From contig NZ_CP017114.1 of NCBI RefSeq assembly GCF_001720485.1, positions 868,001 through 932,000 of the forward strand: a stretch of DNA of 64,000 bases. Direction: 5' to 3'. The stretch is from Cobetia marina (GTDB lineage Bacteria > Pseudomonadota > Gammaproteobacteria > Pseudomonadales > Halomonadaceae). Below the pieces are notes generated by a model. That model was not told where the DNA came from, made no database searches, and worked only from the letters and a program-made list of their open reading frames with translations. Position 1 is the stretch's first letter. The number at the start of each line of letters is the position of its first letter. This document shows positions 22,588 to 31,474 of this stretch, one piece after another. The translations under genes were made by a program, and so were the position numbers.

Positions 22588-23955
22588 TCACGACTGGGCG
22601 TCAGGCGTGTTCCGGTCGGCGTGGTCATCCAGCTCGCGGCGCCAGCGCTCTATCTCGGCAAAGCGCTTCTCGCCGCCATACTGGGTCGGGCGGTAGAACT
22701 GCTGTACCGGCAGTTCCTCGGGCCAGGCGTTGTGCGCCGTGCCGGCGGGATAGCCGTTGGGCTCGTTGTGGGCATAGCGATAGCCTTCGCCCATGCCCAG
22801 CTCCTTCATCAGGGTCGTCGGCGCATTGCGCAGATAGACCGGCACCCCGAAATGCGGCTGCTGGCGCACGAAGGCTCTGGCCTCCTTCCACGCCGTGTCG
22901 ATGGCGTTGCTCTTGGGGGCGATGGCCAGGTGGATCGCCGCATGCGCGATGGCACGTTGGCCCTCGTAGTCGCCCAGACGCAGATAGGCGTCCCAGGCCG
23001 CGATGGTCAGCGGCAGGGCACGCGGGTCGGCGTTGCCCACATCCTCGGAGGCAATCGCCGCCAGCCGACGCACCACATCCAGCGGATCCCCACCGCCATC
23101 CATGAAGCGCGCCATGTACAGAAGCGCCGCGTCGGGGCGTGAGGAGCGTACCGACTTGTGGATCGCCGACAGCAGGTCGTAATAGTCATCGCCCTGCTTG
23201 TCGAAGCTTGAGGCCTGATGGCCCAGCACGGCCTCCAGCGAGCTGTCCTCGAGTATCTCGCGCGTTCCCCCCTGGGCATCTGGCTCACGGCGCACGAAGT
23301 CGCAGGCGGTTTCCAGAAGGCCCAGGGCACGACGCGCGTCTCCCGAGGCTGCTCGCGCAATCCGGGTCAGCGTCTCGCGGCTGGCATCGATCTGACGCGT
23401 ACCGAGGCCATTGACCTCATCGCGCAAGGCACGGGTCAGCACCTCGATCAGATCCTCCTCGTCCAGTGCCTTGAGCACATAGACCCGCGCCCGCGACAGC
23501 AGTGCCGAGTTGACCTCGAAGGACGGGTTCTCGGTGGTCGCGCCGATCAGCGTCAGCAGACCCGACTCCACATGCGGCAGCAGGGCGTCCTGCTGACTCT
23601 TGTTGAGGCGGTGGATCTCATCGAGAAACATCACCGTCTGGCGCTCGCTGGCCTGATGGTGGCGCGCTCGCTCCACCACCTCGCGGATGTCCTTCACGCC
23701 CGCCATCACCGCCGACAGCTGTTCAAGGTGTGCATCACAGCCGTGGGCCAGTATCTCGGCCAGCGTCGTCTTGCCGACGCCCGGCGGCCCCCACAGGATC
23801 ATCGAGCGCACCACGCCGGATTCCACCATCTGGCGCAGCGGCATGTCAGGCCCGACCAGCGCCGCCTGGCCGATGTAATCTTCCAGCGAGCGCGGTCGCA
23901 TGCGGTAGGCCAATGGCGCATGGGAATTCGAGGCGGTATCGGCAAAGAGATCCAT
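22588..23955 (-). CDS. rarA: Replication-associated recombination protein A (RarA/MgsA)
   Basis: 455 residues, typical for RarA. AAA+ ATPase related to clamp loaders, acting at stalled replication forks. N-terminal [20 protein letters not shown], Walker [10 protein letters not shown], Walker [21 protein letters not shown], sensor 1 region [13 protein letters not shown]. The C-terminal tetramerisation region includes [19 protein letters not shown]. It is convergent with lolA. Confidence 0.95.
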   Translation of the reverse strand: MDLFADTASNSHAPLAYRMRPRSLEDYIGQAALVGPDMPLRQMVESGVVRSMILWGPPGVGKTTLAEILAHGCDAHLEQLSAVMAGVKDIREVVERARHHQASERQTVMFLDEIHRLNKSQQDALLPHVESGLLTLIGATTENPSFEVNSALLSRARVYVLKALDEEDLIEVLTRALRDEVNGLGTRQIDASRETLTRIARAASGDARRALGLLETACDFVRREPDAQGGTREILEDSSLEAVLGHQASSFDKQGDDYYDLLSAIHKSVRSSRPDAALLYMARFMDGGGDPLDVVRRLAAIASEDVGNADPRALPLTIAAWDAYLRLGDYEGQRAIAHAAIHLAIAPKSNAIDTAWKEARAFVRQQPHFGVPVYLRNAPTTLMKELGMGEGYRYAHNEPNGYPAGTAHNAWPEELPVQQFYRPTQYGGEKRFAEIERWRRELDDHADRNTPDAQS

Positions 23956-24267
23956 CGGCGAGTCAGGCTCCGGCAGGCGTGGGCGGGGAATGCGCTCATC
24001 ATGGCCGATCCCGCAAGCCTGTACAAATCAGCAGGGCTGGCGCGGCCTGCCAACGGCATCAGGCCATCCGTGACTTCTTCACGGACTGTCATGTTTTCCT
24101 GACAGCATGCCTCGCGCATTCAGGCAATCCCGCCCAACGTCTAACGGGCGCTCATGGGATGTGTCCTACACTTCAGGATGACGACATTGCTACATTCGGT
24201 AGCAATGCCCGAGGCGGCAGCGCTGTCTGCCAGCATCGGCCACCTGTTCCGTCAGGAGGAGGAAGTC
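23956..24267. other. Intergenic region between divergent rarA and the hemerythrin-like gene
   Basis: No gene is seen. It holds the promoters of both neighbours, a short CTGTCA/TGACAG inverted repeat at 24086-24105, and the perfect palindrome at 24185-24207 listed separately. Confidence 0.4.
24185..24207. promoter_or_regulatory. Perfect 9-bp inverted repeat upstream of the hemerythrin-like gene
   Basis: CATTGCTAC (24185-24193) and GTAGCAATG (24199-24207) flank ATTCG. It is about 60 bases upstream of the start codon. The symmetric 23-base layout looks like an operator for a dimeric regulator; an RNA hairpin is the alternative. No T run follows, so it is not a terminator. Confidence 0.45.
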
Positions 24268-24816
24268 ATGCCCAATGTGACTCAGCTGCGCCAGGACCAC
24301 GCCAACATGGCGCGTCTATTGCACGTGCTCTCGCATCGCCACAGGACACTGGTCAGTGGCGAACGCCCGGACTTTCGCATGATGCGGGAAGTGGTGGATT
24401 ACATTCTCGATTACATGCAGGGCTTCATCATTCCGCTGGAGCGTCAATGCACGCAGATGTTGTGCGAGCGCTCCGAGGATGCCTCACCCCTGTGTCAGCG
24501 GCTCATCCAGCAGTATCACACTCTGCACGGCCGTCTCTCCAAGCTGTCCGACAATCTCGACAGCATCCTGATGGATCAGATCATACCGATGGATCAGTTC
24601 ATCCATGATCTGCGCGACTATGTCGAAGCGCATCGTGACTACCTGCGTGCCGAGCGTACCGAGCTGTTTCCGCTGATGCGGGACAATCTCAGTGATGAGG
24701 AATGGCAGCAGCTGACCGACGCCATCCCGCATGCCCGTGCAGAGCTTGAGCGTCTGCAGGAAGCCTATCCGGAACTCTACGCCGAGCTGACCGAAAGTGA
24801 GGTCGTGACCGCCTGA
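24268..24816 (+). CDS. Hemerythrin-like (DUF/HHE domain) cytoplasmic protein
   Basis: 182 residues, predicted all-helical. An HHE-type layout is visible: LRQDHANMARLLHVLSHRH at the start, QQYHTLHGRLSKLSDN in the middle and YVEAHRDYLRAERTELFPL near residue 140. The spacing of His/Glu ligands departs from classical hemerythrin, so a diiron site is likely but not certain. Related proteins sense or store O2, NO or iron. Start chosen at 24268 because AGGAGGAGG precedes it. It stands alone after an apparent operator palindrome. Confidence 0.75.
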   Translation: MPNVTQLRQDHANMARLLHVLSHRHRTLVSGERPDFRMMREVVDYILDYMQGFIIPLERQCTQMLCERSEDASPLCQRLIQQYHTLHGRLSKLSDNLDSILMDQIIPMDQFIHDLRDYVEAHRDYLRAERTELFPLMRDNLSDEEWQQLTDAIPHARAELERLQEAYPELYAELTESEVVTA

Positions 24817-25143
24817 TCCCCTGTACATGAAGGCCCTGTCGTCTCGTGAAGGTGAGGTCGCGCTCCAGAGCACTGCGCCGGAGCGCGCCCCCGTCTGACA
24901 GAAAAAAACCGCCATTTCGCCCGCCACAACAGAAAGAACGCCAAGCCTCTGGCGGGCATTCCCGAAAGTCTCCTCCCGTCACATCCCCCACACTGAAGTC
25001 ACTGAAACGCGTCCTTCGCAGGCCTCGGGCTGCGCGAAGGACACTGCCCATGCAGTGCTCAGTGATGTGCATCCTTGCCGATATCCACAAGGGGCAGATC
25101 GTCTGAGTGTCCAGATGACGGCCCTTCGGCCGGGGAGAGCGCC
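24817..25143. other. Leader region of the doeC-like operon
   Basis: About 330 bases with no gene. An AT-containing tract (GAAAAAAACCGCC near 24900) and short purine-rich stretches are the only notable content; no clear promoter pair was found. Confidence 0.3.
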
Positions 25144-26661
25144 ATGAGTGTCCAGACCCTAACCCGTCAGTGGGCCAGCGCCAGCGATGGCATGGCACTG
25201 GAAGACCCGCGACTGTTTCGTCAGCTTGCCTACGTGAACGGCTGCTGGGTGCATGGTGAGGCAGGCCGTGAGGAAGCGGTCTTCGACCCCGCCACCGGCG
25301 AGCGCCTCGGTCAGGTGCCGTGGCTCGAGTCCACGCAGATCGATGCTGCCATTGCCGCGGCCGATGAGGCCCAGCGGGAATGGCGCAAGCTGCGGGCGGA
25401 CCAGCGCGGCGAGCTGCTGGATGCCTGGTATGACCTCATCCGCGCCCACAAGCAGGATCTCGCCATGCTGATGACCCGTGAGCAGGGCAAGTCACTGGAC
25501 GATGCCCGTGGCGAGGTGGAATACGGCGCAAGCTTCGTTCACTGGTTCGCCGAGGAGGGCAGCCGTGCCTTCGGCGAGACCATCCCCAGTCATATCCCGA
25601 ATGCCGCGCTGGGCACCGTGCGTGAACCCATCGGCGTGGCCGCGCTGATCACGCCGTGGAACTTCCCGCTGGCGATGATCACCCGCAAGGCCGCCGCCGC
25701 GCTGGCGGCCGGCTGCACGGTGCTGGTCAAGCCCGCCGGCGAGACCCCGTTCTCGGCGCTGGCGCTGGCGGAGCTTGCCGAGCGTGCCGGGATTCCCGCC
25801 GGTGTCTTCAGTGTCATTACCGGCGAGGCCGCGGAAGTCTCGAAGCAGCTGTGTGATGACCCGCGTGTCGCCGGGCTCTCGTTCACCGGCTCCACCCGAG
25901 TGGGGCGTCTGCTGCTTTCCCAGTGCGCCGACAGCGTCAAGCGCGTCTCGCTGGAGCTGGGCGGCAATGCGCCCTTCATCGTCGGGCCGGACATGGACCC
26001 CGAGGAGGCGGCGCGTGCCGCCGTCGATGCCAAGTTCCAGACCTCCGGTCAGGACTGTCTCGCCGCCAATCGCATCCTGGTGCACGACAGCCTGTATGAG
26101 GATTTCCTGAGCCACTTCGTGCGCCTCATGAAGCAGCTCAAGGTCGGCAATGGGCTGGTCTCGGGTATCGACATGGGGCCGCTGATCCACCGTGACGCCG
26201 TGGCCAAGGCGCAGACCATCGTCGATGACGCCGTCGAGCAGGGCGCGCGGCTGATCCACGGCGATCAGAGCATGGCTCCCGGCCCCAACTTCTTCATGCC
26301 GGTGCTGCTGGCGGATGTCACGCCGAGCATGCGCGCCTGGCGCGAGGAGACCTTCTCGCCGGTGGCCGGCGTGACGGCCTGGCACGATGAGGAAGAGGTG
26401 ATCGCGATGGCCAACGACACCGAATACGGCCTGGCCGCCTACGTCTACACCCACGACATTCGCCGCGTCTGGCAGCTGATGCGCGGCCTGCGCTTCGGCA
26501 TGGTCTCGGTCAACTCGGTGAAGATGACCGGTGCGCCGATTCCCTTCGGCGGCGTCAAGCAATCCGGTCTCGGGCGCGAAGGGGGTCGCCAGGGGCTGGA
26601 GGAATATCTGGATATCAAGTACTACTGCCTGGGTGGGATGGAAAGCGCCTCCGGGAGTTGA
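25144..26661 (+). CDS. doeC: Aldehyde dehydrogenase, succinate/aspartate-semialdehyde type (DoeC-like)
   Basis: 505 residues of the NAD(P)-dependent aldehyde dehydrogenase superfamily. Catalytic Cys305 lies in TSGQDCLAANRILV and the general base Glu271 in SLELGGNAPF; TPWNFPLAMITRKAA and FTGSTRVGR are cofactor-binding stretches. On sequence alone it resembles GabD-type semialdehyde dehydrogenases. Placed directly before an aminotransferase and eutB/eutC-like genes, it probably oxidises aspartate-semialdehyde from ectoine breakdown (DoeC role). Start at 25144 follows GGGGAG. Function by context is inference. Confidence 0.75.
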   Translation: MSVQTLTRQWASASDGMALEDPRLFRQLAYVNGCWVHGEAGREEAVFDPATGERLGQVPWLESTQIDAAIAAADEAQREWRKLRADQRGELLDAWYDLIRAHKQDLAMLMTREQGKSLDDARGEVEYGASFVHWFAEEGSRAFGETIPSHIPNAALGTVREPIGVAALITPWNFPLAMITRKAAAALAAGCTVLVKPAGETPFSALALAELAERAGIPAGVFSVITGEAAEVSKQLCDDPRVAGLSFTGSTRVGRLLLSQCADSVKRVSLELGGNAPFIVGPDMDPEEAARAAVDAKFQTSGQDCLAANRILVHDSLYEDFLSHFVRLMKQLKVGNGLVSGIDMGPLIHRDAVAKAQTIVDDAVEQGARLIHGDQSMAPGPNFFMPVLLADVTPSMRAWREETFSPVAGVTAWHDEEEVIAMANDTEYGLAAYVYTHDIRRVWQLMRGLRFGMVSVNSVKMTGAPIPFGGVKQSGLGREGGRQGLEEYLDIKYYCLGGMESASGS

Positions 26662-26736
26662 GACGGGCATCATTCATTGTCACGGGCGGTCAGGGCCACG
26701 GCGCGATCGCCCCTTGTGGACCATTCGGAGAGTCAC

Positions 26737-28197
26737 ATGAGCACCGATAACACCCAACGCCAGTCTGTCGGCTTCGATGACAGCATCAGCACCGACGAGC
26801 TGATTCGCCGTGACCGCAAGGTCACCTTCCATGCCTCCACCCACCTGCGTGATTTCGCCCAGGGCGATCTGCCGGGCCGCGTGATCACCGGCGGCGAAGG
26901 CATCCGCATCCGTGAGCGCGACGGGCGTGAGCTGATCGACGGCTTCGCCGGCCTCTACTGCGTCAACATCGGTTACGGGCGCACGGAAGTCGCCGATGCC
27001 ATTCACGAGCAGGCCCTCAAGCTCAGCTATTACCACACCTATGTCGGCCACTCGAACGAGCCGCAGATCGCGCTGTCCGAGAAGATTCTCGAACTGGCCG
27101 GGCCTGACATGTCCAAGGTCTACTACGGCATGTCCGGCAGCGATGCCAACGAGACCCAGCTCAAGCTGGTGCGTTACTACCACAACGTGATCGGCAAGCC
27201 GGAGAAGAAGAAGGTCATCTCGCGCTGGCGCGGCTATCACGGCTCCGGCATCGCCTCAGGCTCTCTGACCGGCCTGGCGGCCTTCCATGATCACTTCGAT
27301 CTGCCGATCGCCGGCATCCTGCATACCGAAGCGCCGGACTACTACCGTCGTCCCGCGGAATGCGCCGAGATGAGCGAGCGTGAATTCTCCGCCTGGTGTG
27401 CCGACAAGCTCGAGGCGATGATCCAGGCCGAAGGGCCGGAGACCGTCGGCGCCTTCATCGGCGAGCCGGTGCTGGGCACCGGCGGCATCGTGCCACCGCC
27501 GGAGGGCTACTGGGACGCCATCCAGGCCGTGCTCAAGCGCCACGACATCCTGTTGATCTGTGACGAGGTGGTGTGCGGCTTCGGGCGCATCGGCAGCCAG
27601 TTCGGCTACCAGCACTTCGGCATCAAGCCGGACCTGGTCACCATCGCCAAGGGCCTGACCAGCGCCTATCAGCCGCTGTCCGGGGTCATCGTCGGCGACC
27701 GCGTGTGGAAGGTGCTGGAGCAGGGCACCGGGGAATTCGGCCCCATCGGCCACGGCTGGACCTACTCCGGCCACGCGCTGGGCGCAGCGGCAGGTGTCGC
27801 CAACCTGGAGATCATCCGTCGTGAGGGGCTGGTGGACAACGCCCGCGATACCGGCGCCTATCTGCAGAAGGCCATGAAGGCAGCCTTCGCCGATCACCCC
27901 ATCGTCGGCGACGTGCGTGGCATCGGCCTGCTGGCGGCGCTGGAGTTCTCACCGCAGCCGTCAGAGCGCAAGGCGTTCGATTCCGCACTCAAGGTCGGCC
28001 CGCGCATCTCGGCGGCGGCACTCGAGGAAGGGCTGATCGCCCGCGGCATGCCCCAGGGCGACATCCTCGGCTTCGCACCGCCGCTGGTGATCACCCCCGA
28101 GGAGATCGATGACATCATCGCCCGCGCGCGCCGCGCCGTGGACAAGGTGCATCAGGAGCTTCTCGACAACGGTGATCTGGCCTCTGGTGACAAGTAG
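26737..28197 (+). CDS. doeD: Class III aminotransferase, probable diaminobutyrate transaminase (DoeD-like)
   Basis: 486 residues of the PLP-dependent class III (omega) aminotransferases. The PLP lysine is Lys305 in TIAKGLTSAYQPLSG; DEVVCGFGRIGSQFGY holds the Asp that contacts the pyridine nitrogen; GMSGSDANETQLKL binds phosphate. Operon context, 75 bases after the aldehyde dehydrogenase and two bases before eutB, suggests it converts 2,4-diaminobutyrate (or its hydroxy form) to aspartate-semialdehyde. The start at 26737 follows GGAGAG. Omega-amino acid:pyruvate or putrescine transaminases are the alternative on sequence alone. Confidence 0.72.
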   Translation: MSTDNTQRQSVGFDDSISTDELIRRDRKVTFHASTHLRDFAQGDLPGRVITGGEGIRIRERDGRELIDGFAGLYCVNIGYGRTEVADAIHEQALKLSYYHTYVGHSNEPQIALSEKILELAGPDMSKVYYGMSGSDANETQLKLVRYYHNVIGKPEKKKVISRWRGYHGSGIASGSLTGLAAFHDHFDLPIAGILHTEAPDYYRRPAECAEMSEREFSAWCADKLEAMIQAEGPETVGAFIGEPVLGTGGIVPPPEGYWDAIQAVLKRHDILLICDEVVCGFGRIGSQFGYQHFGIKPDLVTIAKGLTSAYQPLSGVIVGDRVWKVLEQGTGEFGPIGHGWTYSGHALGAAAGVANLEIIRREGLVDNARDTGAYLQKAMKAAFADHPIVGDVRGIGLLAALEFSPQPSERKAFDSALKVGPRISAAALEEGLIARGMPQGDILGFAPPLVITPEEIDDIIARARRAVDKVHQELLDNGDLASGDK

Positions 28198-28199
28198 GC

Positions 28200-29324
28200 A
28201 TGGTATTGACCCTACCCCCGCTCAAGCATCCACGGGAAACGCCGCTGGCGCTGGCTGATATCCATGCCGCGCGCCAGCGGCTGTTTCATTCATCGACGGC
28301 CACCGGTGTCGAGCGTACGGCGCTGGTGCCATCCCCGGCACTGTCACGACGCTTCGATGCCGAGATCCTGCTCAAGCTGGAAACCCGTCAGCCCACCGGC
28401 GCCTTCAAGCTGCGTGGTGCCAGCAACCTGCTGGCGGCCGTGGCCGAGCAGTCGTCGGGGGATGCCGTGACGCGCCTGGCGCGCGGCGTGACCACTGCCT
28501 CCACCGGCAATCACGGTCGGGCGCTGGCCTATGCCGCGATGCGCCGTGGCCTGAAGGCCATCATCTGTCTCTCCGAGCAGGTACCCGCCAACAAGGTACG
28601 GGCCATCGAGGCGCTGGGCGAACTGGGCGGTGCCTCCGGCGGCAGCGTCGAGGTACGCCGTGTCGGCCGCAGTCAGGACGAGGCCTTTCGGGAAGTCCAT
28701 CGGCTGGTCGAGGAGGAGGGCATGCTGGCGGTGCCGCCCTTCGATGACCCGCTCATCGCGGCCGGTCAGGGCACCATCGGGCTGGAGCTGCTGGAGGATT
28801 GCCCGTCGCTTGATCATGTGCTGATCGGGCTCTCCGGCGGTGGACTGCTCGGCGGTATCGGGGCGGCGCTCAAGGCGATTCGCCCCGAGACCCAGGTGCA
28901 TGGCATCAGCCTCACCGAGGGCGCCGCCATGTGGCACAGCCTGCAGGCGGGCGCCCCGGTGGAGGTGGAGGAGGTCGCAAGCCTCGCCGATTCACTGGGC
29001 GGCGGCATTGGCCTGGACAACCACACCACGCTGCCGCTGGTGCATCGCGTGATGGATCACCACCATCAGGTCAGCGAGCGCGCCATCGCCCGCGCCATGC
29101 TGATGCTGCTGGAGGAAGAGAAGCTTCTGGTGGAGGGCGCTGCGGTGGTCGGGCTTGCCGCACTCGAGGCCTCGCGGCGAGGCGAGACCGACCCCGCGCT
29201 CGCCGAGTCGATCCGTGGCCAGCGCGTCGCGCTGATCATCAGCGGCAACGGCGTCAGCCTGGAAACGCTCGATCAGGCCAGAGCGCTGCTGGCAGACGCT
29301 CAGGGGCAAGGCCAGAACGCCTGA
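28200..29324 (+). CDS. eutB: Hydroxyectoine utilization dehydratase EutB-like (threonine dehydratase family)
   Basis: 374 residues of the fold-type II PLP family. Lys70 in ETRQPTGAFKLRGA is the PLP lysine, and GLSGGGLLGGIGAAL is the phosphate-binding glycine loop. The family also includes threonine and threo-3-hydroxyaspartate dehydratases. Association with an EutC-like gene and doeC/doeD-like genes supports the EutB assignment. It starts two bases after the doeD stop with a poor ribosome site, so coupling is likely. Its last four codons and stop are part of an 18-bp tandem array, and the stop codon falls in the first unit. Confidence 0.8.
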   Translation: MVLTLPPLKHPRETPLALADIHAARQRLFHSSTATGVERTALVPSPALSRRFDAEILLKLETRQPTGAFKLRGASNLLAAVAEQSSGDAVTRLARGVTTASTGNHGRALAYAAMRRGLKAIICLSEQVPANKVRAIEALGELGGASGGSVEVRRVGRSQDEAFREVHRLVEEEGMLAVPPFDDPLIAAGQGTIGLELLEDCPSLDHVLIGLSGGGLLGGIGAALKAIRPETQVHGISLTEGAAMWHSLQAGAPVEVEEVASLADSLGGGIGLDNHTTLPLVHRVMDHHHQVSERAIARAMLMLLEEEKLLVEGAAVVGLAALEASRRGETDPALAESIRGQRVALIISGNGVSLETLDQARALLADAQGQGQNA

Positions 29325-29438
29325 AGACACCAGAACGCCTGAAGACACCAGAACGCCTGAAGACACCAGAACGCCTGAAGACACCAGAACGCCTGAAGAC
29401 ACCAGAACGCCTGAAGACAACAGAGCGCTCGATGACAC
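29313..29438 (+). repeat. 18-bp tandem array across the eutB stop and the eutC leader
   Basis: Unit CAGAACGCCTGAAGACAC starts at 29313 and repeats at 29331, 29349, 29367, 29385 and 29403 (the last with one change), then a decayed seventh copy at 29421-29438. Six near-perfect copies indicate recent expansion. Each copy carries an in-frame TGA in the eutB frame. Confidence 0.97.
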
Positions 29439-29460
29439 CCGAACCCCCGGAGGAGGACGC

Positions 29461-30450
29461 ATGACGGAACCGACTCAGGACAGCATGCAGAGTTATTCAC
29501 GCGAACAGATCGCCGAGGTCGTGGGGCTGGATACCACTGCACTCAAGGCCATTCGTGATGCCTTCATCGCGTTGGGGCAGGGCAAGGTGGTGCAGCCGCC
29601 GATCCTGTCGATGGCCATCGAGGAGGCCAACGGCGAAGTGGACGTCAAGACGGCCCACATCCAGGGGCTCAAGCACTTCGCGATCAAGATCAGCCCCGGC
29701 TTCTTCAACAATCCCGCCCGCGGCCTGCCGAGTCTCAATGGCCTGATGGTGGTGTTCTCCGCCGAGACGGGCCTTGCCGAGGCGCTGCTCAATGATGGCG
29801 GCTACCTGACGGCGGTGAGAACCGCGCTGGCCGGCGCCGTGGCCGCCGACGCCCTGTCTTGCCCGGACAGCAAGCGGGTCGCGCTGATCGGGGCCGGTGA
29901 GCAGGCCGGCCTGCAGCTGGAGGCCTTGCGGCTGGTGCGCGACATCGAGAGTGTCGATGTCTGGGCGCGGGACAAGCAGCGTGCCGAGACCTTCGCGCGG
30001 GAGACGGAGGAGCGCCTGGGGCTGACGGTGCGCAGTCATGACAGCCTGCATGCGGTCTGCCAGAACGCCGATATCATCGTCACCGCCACCCCCTCGCGAA
30101 CGCCGCTGCTGGACTACTCGATGCTGCCGGAGGGCGTGCATGTCACCGCGATGGGCTCCGACAGCCCCGAGAAGCGTGAGCTGGAAGCCGATGTGCTCCT
30201 CGAGTGCGATCATTTCGTGTGTGATACCCGCGCCCAGTCCGAGACCAACGGCGAGCTGAAAGGGCTGGAGGCCGAGCAGGCCAGATCACGTGACGTGCAT
30301 GAGCTGGGCCGTCTGCTGGCTGAGGGGCGTGATCTGCGTTCAGGCGGGTCGGCTCCTGATACCTGCATCACGGTGGCGGATCTCACCGGTACCGGCGTGC
30401 AGGATACGGCCATCGCCAGCCTGGCGCTCTCGCGGCTCGTCCGGCGTTAG
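29461..30450 (+). CDS. eutC: Ectoine utilization protein EutC (ornithine cyclodeaminase/mu-crystallin family)
   Basis: 329 residues. NAD(P)-binding Rossmann motif ALIGAGEQAGLQLEAL near residue 140; PSLNGLMVVFSAETGLAEAL and NDGGYLTAVRTALAGAVAAD are strongly EutC-like. Relatives reduce cyclic or linear imines (alanine dehydrogenase, iminosuccinate reductase BhcD). With EutB it may convert a hydroxylated ectoine-derived intermediate through iminosuccinate to aspartate; this is inference from the BhcB/BhcD analogy. The ribosome site GGAGGAGG ends five bases before the ATG, immediately after the tandem array. Confidence 0.85.
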   Translation: MTEPTQDSMQSYSREQIAEVVGLDTTALKAIRDAFIALGQGKVVQPPILSMAIEEANGEVDVKTAHIQGLKHFAIKISPGFFNNPARGLPSLNGLMVVFSAETGLAEALLNDGGYLTAVRTALAGAVAADALSCPDSKRVALIGAGEQAGLQLEALRLVRDIESVDVWARDKQRAETFARETEERLGLTVRSHDSLHAVCQNADIIVTATPSRTPLLDYSMLPEGVHVTAMGSDSPEKRELEADVLLECDHFVCDTRAQSETNGELKGLEAEQARSRDVHELGRLLAEGRDLRSGGSAPDTCITVADLTGTGVQDTAIASLALSRLVRR

Positions 30451-30606
30451 TACGGGAAGTGTCGGTACGGAAAACGTCGGTACTGGCAGCGTCAGCGCTG
30501 GAGCGCCTGAATGGTGCGGCGGACTTGCCCGCAGCGTCGCCGCATGCGAGGGTCACGCAGGTGACGGCAGGAAGCCGTTGACGCCCCTTGCCACTCGGAG
30601 CCTGTC

Positions 30607-31470
30607 GTGACTCGTACCTCGTCCTCATCTGCCGCCCGGCCGCGTGCCCTGAGCGCTGCGCCCGATGTCGAGATCTGCCGCACACCGCTGGCGGATCTCT
30701 GCGCCGACTGTGACGCCGTGACCCTGCTGCCGCCGCTCTCGCCGCCGGAGGAGGGCCATGTGCGCCACCACTGTGCGCTGGATGCCCCGCTGGCGGTGTT
30801 CGATCTCGACGATACGCTGCTCGATGGCGACTGCACTGGCATGTGGATGCGCTGGATGGTCGCCTGTGGCTGGATCAAGGCTGTCGATGCCTTCATGGCC
30901 ATCGGCGAGCGTCATCAGGTGCAATACCATGCCGGCACCCTGGACATCCACGAGCACACCGGCCATCTGCTCAGCCCGCTCGTCGGGCGGCATCGTGATG
31001 AGGTGCGTCGCGAAGTCGATGATTTCGTGGAAGAAATGGTCATGCCGCGACTGCTGGAAGGTGGCATCGCGCGGCTGGCCGAGCACGGTGAGGCCGGCCA
31101 TCGCACCCTGATCATCTCCGCCTCCATGCATCATCTGGTCGGGCCCATCGCCAGTCGTCTGACCGCCGATGGGGCGCTGGCCACCCATCCGGCCTTTGAT
31201 GGGCAGGGCTGCTTCACCGGAGCCACCAGCGGTATCGTCACCTTCCGCGAAGGCAAGCTGGCGGCGCTGGATGACTGGCTTGCGGGTGCCGAGCGCATCC
31301 ATCGCACGCCGCAATCCCTGTGGGGCTATTCCGACTCCCACAATGACCTGCCCCTGCTGGAGCGGGTCGATTTCCCCCACGCCACCCAACCGGACGCACC
31401 GCTGCGCCAGCTGGCCGAGGCGCGCGGCTGGCCAGTGGTTGACTGGCGCCTGTCGCGCCTGTCGGACTGA
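30607..31470 (+). CDS. HAD-superfamily subfamily IB hydrolase (phosphoserine phosphatase-like)
   Basis: 287 residues from a GTG at 30607. Motif I VFDLDDTLLDGD has Asp66 and Asp68; motif II is IISASMHHL; motif III/IV is GYSDSHNDLPLL. This pattern is the HAD-IB type that includes SerB-like phosphatases and relatives of unknown substrate. The first 51 residues are unlike homologues. A GTG at 30760, preceded by GGAGGAGG, would remove them and place motif I near the N-terminus, so that start may be the true one. It ends four bases before the EamA gene. Confidence 0.82.
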   Translation: MTRTSSSSAARPRALSAAPDVEICRTPLADLCADCDAVTLLPPLSPPEEGHVRHHCALDAPLAVFDLDDTLLDGDCTGMWMRWMVACGWIKAVDAFMAIGERHQVQYHAGTLDIHEHTGHLLSPLVGRHRDEVRREVDDFVEEMVMPRLLEGGIARLAEHGEAGHRTLIISASMHHLVGPIASRLTADGALATHPAFDGQGCFTGATSGIVTFREGKLAALDDWLAGAERIHRTPQSLWGYSDSHNDLPLLERVDFPHATQPDAPLRQLAEARGWPVVDWRLSRLSD

Positions 31471-31474
31471 TGTC

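Noticed and set aside
29313..29438. CRISPR array
   Set aside because: Units are 18 bp and directly adjacent, with no spacers and no cas genes; it is a tandem repeat.
28931..29464. Plus-strand frame reading ERLKTP repeats across the 18-bp array
   Set aside because: Out of frame with eutB; the repetitive protein is a product of the array and the upstream part is a shadow of eutB.
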